64,000 nucleotides of DNA from Hydractinia symbiolongicarpus (taxonomy: Eukaryota > Cnidaria > Hydrozoa > Anthoathecata > Hydractiniidae). The stretch is taken from positions 11,904,001-11,968,000 of the forward strand of contig NC_079883.1 in assembly GCF_029227915.1 (NCBI RefSeq), written 5' to 3'. Below the pieces are notes generated by a model. It worked only from the letters and a program-made list of their open reading frames with translations, was not told the DNA's origin and searched no databases. Position 1 is the first letter of the stretch, and each line of letters begins with the position of its first letter. Position numbers and translations under genes: made by a program. Shown one piece after another: positions 53,903 to 64,000 of the stretch.

Positions 53903-54380
53903 TTAACAGAATTCAGACAGCTTTAAAAAGAGGCCATAAAATTACCTACTGCTCGTGGAAACACCCTAATTAACCAATAGAGTTGCGTCATTACAAAATG
54001 TTCCGAACATTTTGTACATTTTTTTAAGTAAAACTGTAGTTTTTTTAAAAATTCGTGGTCTTAATGTTTCAGTAAGGCAATAAATTTGGCATCGTTGGAA
54101 TTCGCCAAACCTTCTGCTACTTACTAAAAAAAAAAAAAGTCAAAAGCTTTTGTGTATCAGAAGATACAGCCGTTTTCCCGTAGCCAAAAAACACAGATTT
54201 TATAAAAATGTTAAAGTAATGAGCGTAATGTCATTATGCAGCCAATCAGAAATTACTTTCTTAGCACCAATCAAATGGTTTGTTTTGAACCTTAGCTGTC
54301 AATCAATATGAGAAATAAAACTTTGGCGCGATAGTGCATTTTAGACCGTCTTGTGTATCCGTACTACATCGACTTCTTAA

Positions 54381-54794
<414 letters not shown>

Positions 54795-55155
54795 GCATCT
54801 TACCAAACAAAAAACGGCTATTTTTATAGCCACACATCCATAAAAAATATTACGGCTAGCTTTTTATATCAAACTTTGTCCTGCTTTCTGTTTAAATTTT
54901 ATGCTACATAAAAATTTTATGCTACATAAAGTTTGACAATGTTAAAAATATGAAGGGCAAGAAAAGTAAAAGCAAGAAAATAAGAAATTTAAAAACGAAA
55001 ATACTTAAACTTAGGGAATCTAATCTTAAATTTACTCTTTTTTAACTGTTTAAGTGACTTAAACAAGTTTAACTTTGTACCAAGATAATGTTTTTTTGTA
55101 AATGTGTGGCTATAAAAATAGCCGTTTGTTAATGTAATAGCCAGATACACACAAA

Positions 55156-55707
55156 TTATTTTTTTGCGGTCTTCTTTGCTGCCTTTTTGGGAGTCTTTTT
55201 GACCTTCTTTGCTGCAGGTTTTTTAGCAACAGGCTTCTTTGTGGGTTTCTTAGCTGCTGGTTTCTTAGCCGAGGCTTTCTTTGTGGCAGGCTTCTTTGCT
55301 GCTTTCTTTGGCGTGCTCTTCTTTGCTGGCTTCTTTTTTGGTGTACTTTTCTTTGCAGTAGGCTTCTTTGCCGTTGGCTTTTTTGCTGCGGCCTTTTTCT
55401 TAGGTTTTTCTTTTTTTACCTGACCTAGCTTGAATGATCCAGAAGCACCAGTGCCTTTAGTTTGAATCAAATCGCCTGATGTTACTCCTCGTTTAAGAGC
55501 CATTTTCAGATGATGATCTGAGTTTTCAGCAACTTTGTAATTTGCATGAATATATTTTGTAATAGCTTGGCGAGATGAACCACCGCGTTCCTTTAGGGTA
55601 GCGATAGCAGCCTTGATCATGTCCACATATTTAGGGTGATCAGCTGTCTTCTTTGCAGCAGGTTTCTTCTTGGGTGCGATTTTCTTTGGAGAAGCTGCTT
55701 CACTCAT
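55156..55707 (-). CDS. H1: Linker histone H1 (R11)
   Basis: Protein identical to R2. Stem-loop 55108-55123. Confidence 0.96.
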   Translation of the reverse strand: MSEAASPKKIAPKKKPAAKKTADHPKYVDMIKAAIATLKERGGSSRQAITKYIHANYKVAENSDHHLKMALKRGVTSGDLIQTKGTGASGSFKLGQVKKEKPKKKAAAKKPTAKKPTAKKSTPKKKPAKKSTPKKAAKKPATKKASAKKPAAKKPTKKPVAKKPAAKKVKKTPKKAAKKTAKK

Positions 55708-56286
55708 TTTTAATGTTTTCTTACAACAATCCAACGATAAACGATGCTTGTTATCACAGTAGAAGTATACTAAACATTACCGTGTAAATGAGATATAATT
55801 TAAGACGGTGCGAAGTATGCGGACGTAAAAGTACCACTCCCGGGAATTGATTTGGCGCGAAAACAGAAATGTGTGTTTCTGTACATCGTATAATGTCCGT
55901 TTTGGGTGCCGCGACTATGCGAAAGCATGTTAATTTTTATTTGTAGTACGACGCAATAGTCTGCAAGAGAAGCTGCTGGAGTTTGAGGTCTTCAGCATTA
56001 CATCTAGTCTGTTAATTTGGGCTTCTTCCGCGCTCGTGTTAGGATTTTCATAAAGCGTTCTTTGGTTTGCGTTGCGTATGTCGGCCTACATCATCGACAC
56101 GGCCTGTTTCCGGCTATTAGGAGCAATTCATATATTGGGCACTGCGTTTCGACTTTTTTATTAGACCACAGTAAAAAAATTCACTCACAGAAGTCCCTTT
56201 CTTTCATGGCTACAAACACGAAGAATTCTGTCGTAAGTAAAACGAATGCGCAAGCCAAAATGACGATGGGGCGAAGTCATAAGCAT

Positions 56287-56359
56287 GGCCCTGTGGCCCA
56301 ATGGATAAGGCATCTGACTACGAATCAGGGGATTCCAGGTTCGACTCCTGGCAGGGTCG
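56287..56359 (+). tRNA. trnR-ACG: tRNA-Arg (ACG) (R11)
   Basis: Identical to the R2 copy. Confidence 0.95.
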
Positions 56360-56681
56360 CACTGTCGCATTTCGGCTGCATGGTCTACTGTGTAACGCGC
56401 GCGCACGTTCTGGCGTAATGCGTTGATAAACGGAATGTACGCAGACATATTGGAAAGTAATATCACGCACTTAGTATCGTCGCCTTTGTTAGCATTCATG
56501 TAAGTTACCATCCACTCGCTACAGTCGCTCTCCATCCTACGGCTAAATCAACAGCCGTGATTTTTACTATGTCGCCGTCCATCCGTACGCGGTGACAGTT
56601 GTAAGCTTTACAGTAACGTGACATGCTCCACAAGCAGTTACGGTGTGTGGACGATGCCTATCATGGCAACGCTTGTTCTTT

Positions 56682-56868
56682 ATCGCTTCTCGGCCTAATG
56701 GCTAAGATCAAGTGTAGTATCTGTTCTTATCAGTTTAATATCTGGTAGGCCATTCTCTGAATGGTCAGTATATTAATCTGATTTTTGGCCTTGGGTCATG
56801 GAGGTGGATTCATTCACGCCGTGACCACGGGTTGCCTTGGTGTTGCACTATTACCGATGGCGGCCCAC
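56682..56868 (+). ncRNA. U2: U2 snRNA (R11)
   Basis: Identical by eye to the R2 copy; candidate PSE at 56628-56641. Confidence 0.96.
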
Positions 56869-57058
56869 ATAAGCAATAAAAGAATAATAGCAGTCCTCTT
56901 TCCGACGGCACTCTGCATAGTCTACGGCGGGAACAAAACGCGTACACTGGGGGAGAATACAGCCTATGCCCCGCGACACGGCAGTTTATAACACACTCAA
57001 GCCACAAGCATTAACAAACTTTGAAGGGTACCCTCATGCTACGGTGCAGTTCCAACTC

Positions 57059-57222
57059 ATACTTACCTGACGGGGAAGTAAAGACTGATCAATGAGGGTT
57101 TTCTTCCAGAGTGAGGCTCTTGCATTGCACTACGCTTGGGCTGACCTCTGCGATTACTGCAAACGTCAGTAACTCGACCGTACAATTTCTGGTAGTGGGG
57201 GCCTGCGTCCGCGCTCGCCCCC
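57059..57222 (+). ncRNA. U1: U1 snRNA (R11)
   Basis: Identical by eye to the R2 copy; candidate PSE at 57002-57015. It is the last RNA gene of this unit, as 5S is missing. Confidence 0.96.
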
Positions 57223-57562
57223 TCCTTAAGTCAAAATGAATGAGCTTAGAAAAGTTGCGCGGCCAAATGTCGGTGGTGACTTAAACGCTAAGGTAAAACC
57301 TCGCTTGGCTGTTACGAAACGTGATTGCGATATAAGTCCTCGGAAGGCGGCGGAATTTTATTTTATTTGCCATTCCGTCAGGGTTATTGGATGATCGGCA
57401 ATAGATCGAGTTTGTATGCATTTGAAAGCTCTTTTTTCTCGTACTATCACCTGAAAATGTCGTAGGAAAATGTCATAGGAAACACTTTCAACAACCGCCA
57501 CGTTCCTTAATTGTTATAACAAGAAATATATCATATATATGTTGTTTTCTGAGTGTAGCGGT
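57223..57562. other. U1-H2A spacer with deletion scar (R11)
   Basis: 340 bp. Normal U1-5S spacer to 57533 (ending ATATATCA), then TATATAT filler at 57534-57540, then the sequence that normally follows the H2A stem-loop on the H2A side. Minus-strand AATAAA signals at 57357-57362 and 57362-57367 lie about 200 bp past the H2A stop and could serve as fallback poly(A) signals. Confidence 0.9.
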
Positions 57563-57943
57563 TTACTTCTTCTGTCCTTTGTCGTTCTTCTTTGGGAGTA
57601 AGACAGCTTGAATGTTTGGCAAAACACCACCAGCTGCAATGGTTACACCGCTCAAAAGTTTGTTTAATTCTTCATCATTACGAACAGCCAATTGTAAATG
57701 TCTTGGAATAATCCTAGCTTTTTTGTTGTCTCTTGCTGCGTTACCAGCCAACTCCAATATCTCAGCAGATAAATATTCCAAGACGGCTGCTAAGTAAACT
57801 GGTGCTCCAGATCCAATTCGGTTAGCACAGTGCCCTCTACGAAGGAATCTATGCACTCTACCGACTGGAAATTGAAGTCCAGCTCTTGAGGATCTTGTCT
57901 TGGCTTTAGCCTTAGCTTTTCCACCTTTTCCACGTCCAGACAT
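57563..57943 (-). CDS. H2A: Histone H2A, Y39C, without 3' stem-loop (R11)
   Basis: Full-length frame of 126 residues with Tyr39Cys (TAT to TGT, base 57828) in RRGH(Y/C)ANRIG, a conserved aromatic residue of the first loop of the fold. The histone stem-loop that should sit 22 bp past the stop is deleted, so normal processing by stem-loop binding protein and U7 is not possible. The promoter toward R12 is intact. Probably a gene on its way to a pseudogene; alternatively it makes a poly(A) mRNA. Confidence 0.93.
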   Translation of the reverse strand: MSGRGKGGKAKAKAKTRSSRAGLQFPVGRVHRFLRRGHCANRIGSGAPVYLAAVLEYLSAEILELAGNAARDNKKARIIPRHLQLAVRNDEELNKLLSGVTIAAGGVLPNIQAVLLPKKNDKGQKK

Positions 57944-58227
57944 AACTGCGATTTGATTTGTAAGTTAATACAAAAACGTACGAATATTTAACGTAAGTGT
58001 TAACGAAATAAACTTTACTCGTTTTTTCATCATAAAAATAGGATCGAAATCATGTTTTTTTAACCAATCATAATTAAGTATTAAACAAAAGATTTTTTTT
58101 TTAACCAATTAAATTGCGTATCGGCGTTTTCGGATCGAATTCGATCCGATTTTTTTACTTATAAACAAAAAGTTTTGACTTGCAGTTTAATGCTTATTTA
58201 CAAGTTAAGTAGCAAAAATTTTTAACC

Positions 58228-58632
58228 ATGTCTGACGCAGCAGCTAAAGGAGGAAAACAGGCACCTAAAGTAGCCAAGAAAGGTGAAAAAAGAGCCGGCA
58301 AAAAAGGAGGAAAGATTGGTGGAACAGGTGAAAAGAAACGCAAGAGAAAGAGAAAGGAAAGTTATGCTATTTACATCTACAATGTTTTGAAACAAGTTCA
58401 CCCAGATGTCGGAGTTTCAAGCAAAGCTATGAGCATCATGAACTCATTTGTCAACGACATCTTTGAGCGCATTGCTTCCGAAGCTTCGCGTTTGGCTCTT
58501 CAAAACAAAAAGTCGACCATCTCTTCTCGTGAAATTCAAACCGCAGTACGTCTTCTCTTGCCTGGAGAACTTGCAAAACACGCAGTCAGTGAAGGAACAA
58601 AAGCCGTCACAAAATACACAAGCAGCAAGTAA
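58228..58632 (+). CDS. H2B: Histone H2B (R12)
   Basis: Protein identical to R2, with one silent change (ACT to ACA near 58326). Stem-loop 58656-58671. Confidence 0.98.
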   Translation: MSDAAAKGGKQAPKVAKKGEKRAGKKGGKIGGTGEKKRKRKRKESYAIYIYNVLKQVHPDVGVSSKAMSIMNSFVNDIFERIASEASRLALQNKKSTISSREIQTAVRLLLPGELAKHAVSEGTKAVTKYTSSK

Positions 58633-59092
58633 ACCAACGTCTACCAAACACAAACGGTCTTTTTTAAGACCACACATCTTTAAAAAAACATTTACTTGGC
58701 GTCACTACAAGTTAACCGAAGTTAATAAAACTTCTAAATAATGTGCTTAAGAACACTAGCCTACATTTAAAATACTTCCCCATGTGTGTGTGGATTAGCT
58801 TCACTTTTCATACGTATTATTAGCTGTACTTGCAGAAAAGACAAGTACATTGATCCATGTTATTGCTTACATTTAACTTAACCCAGCTTTTCACGGAAAC
58901 ACTCCCAGGCAAATTAACCCTACAAAGTATTTCTAAATTTTTTTTGTGTCATATATGACATAGTATCGTATAGCAATAAATGTAACTGTGACAAGACTTT
59001 ACACATTGTGTAATTTGGAAGCGTGCACAAAGTAATGTTTTAAAAGATTTGTGGCTATAAAAATAGCCGTTTTTGTTGAGCAATGACAACGC

Positions 59093-59449
<357 letters not shown>

Positions 59450-59927
59450 TTAACAGAATTCAGACAGCTTTAAAAAGAGGCCATAAAATTACCTACTGCT
59501 CGTGGAAACACCCTAATTAACCAATAGAGTTGCGTCATTACAAAATGTTCCGAACATTTTGTACATTTTTTTAAGTAAAACTGTAGTTTTTTTAAAAATT
59601 CGTGGTCTTAATGTTTCAGTAAGGCAATAAATTTGGCATCGTTGGAATTCGCCAAACCTTCTGCTACTTACTAAAAAAAAAAAAAGTCAAAAGCTTTTGT
59701 GTATCAGAAGATACAGCCGTTTTCCCGTAGCCAAAAAACACAGATTTTATAAAAATGTTAAAGTAATGAGCGTAATGTCATTATGCAGCCAATCAGAAAT
59801 TACTTTCTTAGCACCAATCAAATGGTTTGTTTTGAACCTTAGCTGTCAATCAATATGAGAAATAAAACTTTGGCGCGATAGTGCATTTTAGACCGTCTTG
59901 TGTATCCGTACTACATCGACTTCTTAA

Positions 59928-60341
<414 letters not shown>

Positions 60342-60702
60342 GCATCTTACCAAACAAAAAACGGCTATTTTTATAGCCACACATCCATAAAAAATATTAC
60401 GGCTAGCTTTTTATATCAAACTTTGTCCTGCTTTCTGTTTAAATTTTATGCTACATAAAAATTTTATGCTACATAAAGTTTGACAATGTTAAAAATATGA
60501 AGGGCAAGAAAAGTAAAAGCAAGAAAATAAGAAATTTAAAAACGAAAATACTTAAACTTAGGGAATCTAATCTTAAATTTACTCTTTTTTAACTGTTTAA
60601 GTGACTTAAACAAGTTTAACTTTGTACCAAGATAATGTTTTTTTGTAAATGTGTGGCTATAAAAATAGCCGTTTGTTAATGTAATAGCCAGATACACACA
60701 AA

Positions 60703-61254
60703 TTATTTTTTTGCGGTCTTCTTTGCTGCCTTTTTGGGAGTCTTTTTGACCTTCTTTGCTGCAGGTTTTTTAGCAACAGGCTTCTTTGTGGGTTTCTTAG
60801 CTGCTGGTTTCTTAGCCGAGGCTTTCTTTGTGGCAGGCTTCTTTGCTGCTTTCTTTGGCGTGCTCTTCTTTGCTGGCTTCTTTTTTGGTGTACTTTTCTT
60901 TGCAGTAGGCTTCTTTGCCGTTGGCTTTTTTGCTGCGGCCTTTTTCTTAGGTTTTTCTTTTTTTACCTGACCTAGCTTGAATGATCCAGAAGCACCAGTG
61001 CCTTTAGTTTGAATCAAATCGCCTGATGTTACTCCTCGTTTAAGAGCCATTTTCAGATGATGATCTGAGTTTTCAGCAACTTTGTAATTTGCATGAATAT
61101 ATTTTGTAATAGCTTGGCGAGATGAACCACCGCGTTCCTTTAGGGTAGCGATAGCAGCCTTGATCATGTCCACATATTTAGGGTGATCAGCTGTCTTCTT
61201 TGCAGCAGGTTTCTTCTTGGGTGCGATTTTCTTTGGAGAAGCTGCTTCACTCAT
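60703..61254 (-). CDS. H1: Linker histone H1 (R12)
   Basis: Protein identical to R2. Stem-loop 60655-60670. Confidence 0.96.
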   Translation of the reverse strand: MSEAASPKKIAPKKKPAAKKTADHPKYVDMIKAAIATLKERGGSSRQAITKYIHANYKVAENSDHHLKMALKRGVTSGDLIQTKGTGASGSFKLGQVKKEKPKKKAAAKKPTAKKPTAKKSTPKKKPAKKSTPKKAAKKPATKKASAKKPAAKKPTKKPVAKKPAAKKVKKTPKKAAKKTAKK

Positions 61255-61833
61255 TTTTAATGTTTTCTTACAACAATCCAACGATAAACGATGCTTGTTA
61301 TCACAGTAGAAGTATACTAAACATTACCGTGTAAATGAGATATAATTTAAGACGGTGCGAAGTATGCGGACGTAAAAGTACCACTCCCGGGAATTGATTT
61401 GGCGCGAAAACAGAAATGTGTGTTTCTGTACATCGTATAATGTCCGTTTTGGGTGCCGCGACTATGCGAAAGCATGTTAATTTTTATTTGTAGTACGACG
61501 CAATAGTCTGCAAGAGAAGCTGCTGGAGTTTGAGGTCTTCAGCATTACATCTAGTCTGTTAATTTGGGCTTCTTCCGCGCTCGTGTTAGGATTTTCATAA
61601 AGCGTTCTTTGGTTTGCGTTGCGTATGTCGGCCTACATCATCGACACGGCCTGTTTCCGGCTATTAGGAGCAATTCATATATTGGGCACTGCGTTTCGAC
61701 TTTTTTATTAGACCACAGTAAAAAAATTCACTCACAGAAGTCCCTTTCTTTCATGGCTACAAACACGAAGAATTCTGTCGTAAGTAAAACGAATGCGCAA
61801 GCCAAAATGACGATGGGGCGAAGTCATAAGCAT

Positions 61834-61906
61834 GGCCCTGTGGCCCAATGGATAAGGCATCTGACTACGAATCAGGGGATTCCAGGTTCGACTCCTGGCA
61901 GGGTCG
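61834..61906 (+). tRNA. trnR-ACG: tRNA-Arg (ACG) (R12)
   Basis: Identical to the R2 copy. Confidence 0.95.
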
Positions 61907-62228
61907 CACTGTCGCATTTCGGCTGCATGGTCTACTGTGTAACGCGCGCGCACGTGCTGGCGTAATGCGTTGATAAACGGAATGTACGCAGACATATTGG
62001 AAAGTAATATCACGCACTTAGTATCGTCGCCTTTGTTAGCATTCATGTAAGTTACCATCCACTCGCTACAGTCGCTCTCCATCCTACGGCTAAATCAACA
62101 GCCGTGATTTTTACTATGTCGCCGTCCATCCGTACGCGGTGACAGTTGTAAGCTTTACAGTAACGTGACATGCTCCACAAGCAGTTACGGTGTGTGGACG
62201 ATGCCTATCATGGCAACGCTTGTTCTTT

Positions 62229-62415
62229 ATCGCTTCTCGGCCTAATGGCTAAGATCAAGTGTAGTATCTGTTCTGATCAGTTTAATATCTGGTAGGCCAT
62301 TCTCTGAATGGTCAGTATATTAATCTGATTTTTGGCCTTGGGTCATGGAGGTGGATTCATTCACGCCGTGACCACGGGTTGCCTTGGTGTTGCACTATTA
62401 CCGATGGCGGCCCAC
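62229..62415 (+). ncRNA. U2: U2 snRNA, T47G (R12)
   Basis: One change, T to G at 62275 (RNA position 47), between the branch-site recognition sequence and stem IIa, in a stretch otherwise identical to human U2. Candidate PSE at 62175-62188. Confidence 0.95.
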
Positions 62416-62605
62416 ATAAGCAATAAAAGAATAATAGCAGTCCTCTTTCCGACGGCACTCTGCATAGTCTACGGCGGGAACAAAACGCGTACACTGGGGG
62501 AGAATACAGCCTATGCCCCGCGACACGGCAGTTTATAACACACTCAAGCCACAAGCATTAACAAACTTTGAAGGGTACCCTCATGCTACGGTGCAGTTCC
62601 AACTC

Positions 62606-62769
62606 ATACTTACCTGACGGGGAAGTAAAGACTGATCAATGAGGGTTTTCTTCCAGAGTGAGGCTCTTGCATTGCACTACGCTTGGGCTGACCTCTGCGA
62701 TTACTGCAAACGTCAGTAACTCGACCGTACAATTTCTGGTAGTGGGGGCCTGCGTCCGCGCTCGCCCCC
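62606..62769 (+). ncRNA. U1: U1 snRNA (R12)
   Basis: Identical by eye to the R2 copy; candidate PSE at 62549-62562. Confidence 0.96.
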
Positions 62770-63097
62770 TCCTTAAGTCAAAATGAATGAGCTTAGAAAA
62801 GTTGCGCGGCCAAATGTCGGTGGTGACTTAAACGCTAAGGTAAAACCTCGCTTGGCTGTTACGAAACGTGATTGCGATATAAGTCCTCGGAAGGCGGCGG
62901 AATTTTATTTTATTTGCCATTCCGTCAGGGTTATTGGATGATCGGCAATAGATCGAGTTTGTATGCATTTGAAAGCTCTTTTTTCTCGTACTATCACCTG
63001 AAAATGTCGTAGGAAAATGTCATAGGAAACACTTTCAACAACCGCCACGTTCCTTAATTGTTATAACAAGAAATATATCACAGCAAATGAAAATGAA

Positions 63098-63217
63098 AAG
63101 CCTACGACACCGGGAGTTCCCAGGCGGTCCCCCATCCAAGTACTATCCCGGCCCGACGATGCTTAACTTCCGTGATCAGACGAGAACGGGTGTGTTCATC
63201 GTGGTATGGCCGTAGAC
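63098..63217 (-). rRNA. 5S rRNA: 5S ribosomal RNA (R12)
   Basis: Identical by eye to the R2 copy. Confidence 0.97.
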
Positions 63218-63414
63218 ATTAGTAGGTGCAAATACGTGCAATTTATTTTGACGTTGTGATCAAATTTTTTTATTTAATTTCTTTGAGTTACTTAGGACAA
63301 GGCGTATGCATGGATTATCTATTAGACTTTAAGGTTATAGTTTTGTGAAAAAAACAATGTTTTTTTAAAGATGTGTGGCTATAAAAATAGCCGTTGTTTT
63401 CTGAGTGTAGCGGT

Positions 63415-63795
63415 TTACTTCTTCTGTCCTTTGTCGTTCTTCTTTGGGAGTAAGACAGCTTGAATGTTTGGCAAAACACCACCAGCTGCAATGGTTACAC
63501 CGCTCAAAAGTTTGTTTAATTCTTCATCATTACGAACAGCCAATTGTAAATGTCTTGGAATAATCCTAGCTTTTTTGTTGTCTCTTGCTGCGTTACCAGC
63601 CAACTCCAATATCTCAGCAGATAAATATTCCAAGACGGCTGCTAAGTAAACTGGTGCTCCAGATCCAATTCGGTTAGCATAGTGCCCTCTACGAAGGAAT
63701 CTATGCACTCTACCGACTGGAAATTGAAGTCCAGCTCTTGAGGATCTTGTCTTGGCTTTAGCCTTAGCTTTTCCACCTTTTCCACGTCCAGACAT
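63415..63795 (-). CDS. H2A: Histone H2A (R12)
   Basis: Protein identical to R2. Stem-loop 63377-63392. The partner H2B of the next unit lies beyond the right edge. Confidence 0.98.
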   Translation of the reverse strand: MSGRGKGGKAKAKAKTRSSRAGLQFPVGRVHRFLRRGHYANRIGSGAPVYLAAVLEYLSAEILELAGNAARDNKKARIIPRHLQLAVRNDEELNKLLSGVTIAAGGVLPNIQAVLLPKKNDKGQKK

Positions 63796-64000
63796 AACTG
63801 CGATTTGATTTGTAAGTTAATACAAAAACGTACGAATATTTAACGTAAGTGTTAACGAAATAAACTTTACTCGTTTTTTCATCATAAAAATAGGATCGAA
63901 ATCATGTTTTTTTAACCAATCATAATTAAGTATTAAACAAAAGATTTTTTTTTTAACCAATTAAATTGCGTATCGGCGTTTTCGGATCGAATTCGATCCG

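Overview
The window is a stretch of a eukaryotic replication-dependent histone array, built almost entirely from one tandem repeat. The standard unit is 5852 bp and carries nine genes: H2B(+), H4(-), H3(+), H1(-), tRNA-Arg(ACG)(+), U2 snRNA(+), U1 snRNA(+), 5S rRNA(-) and H2A(-). All five histone classes are intronless, and their 3' ends carry the 16-nt histone stem-loop. The histone sequences are animal-like: H3 is of the H3.2 type and H1 has a winged-helix domain with a KKP-rich tail. The A+T-rich spacers and the form of H2B and H2A suggest an early-branching animal, most likely a cnidarian and perhaps a hydrozoan. That placement is tentative and comes from memory of the families, not from a search.

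I number the units R1 to R12 from each H2B start. R1 (1-2878, truncated at the left edge) and R4 (14570-17569) are short 3000-bp units that keep H2B, H4 and H3 but carry only a broken H1/H2A scar and no RNA genes. R2 (5839 bp) lacks a 13-bp duplication present in all other long units. R3 and R5 to R9 are 5852 bp, and R10 is 5851 bp. R11 (5547 bp) has lost the 5S gene together with the 3' stem-loop of H2A. R12 runs to the right edge, which falls inside the H2A-H2B promoter.

Within a unit the histone genes pair up. H2A/H2B and H4/H3 are divergent and share promoter spacers of 284 and 526 bp. H2B/H4 and H3/H1 converge, with stem-loops facing each other. The RNA genes form a visibly more G+C-rich block between H1 and H2A. 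The unit mixes RNA polymerase II genes without poly(A) (histones, U1, U2) and polymerase III genes (tRNA, 5S). U1 and U2 share a candidate proximal sequence element at about -55, and H1 and H3 share an E2F-type TTTGGCGCGA element, so parts of the regulation can be read from sequence.

Units are nearly identical, as expected under concerted evolution, but a few copies carry telling differences: H4 R92P in R3 and R7, H4 S1F in R9, H2B S96W in R3 and R88C in R4, H1 K105E and K134N in R7, a U1 snRNA with two stem-breaking changes in R5, and H2A Y39C in the stem-loop-less R11 copy. Residue numbers count Met as 1 for H1, H2A and H2B; H3 and H4 use the usual mature numbering.
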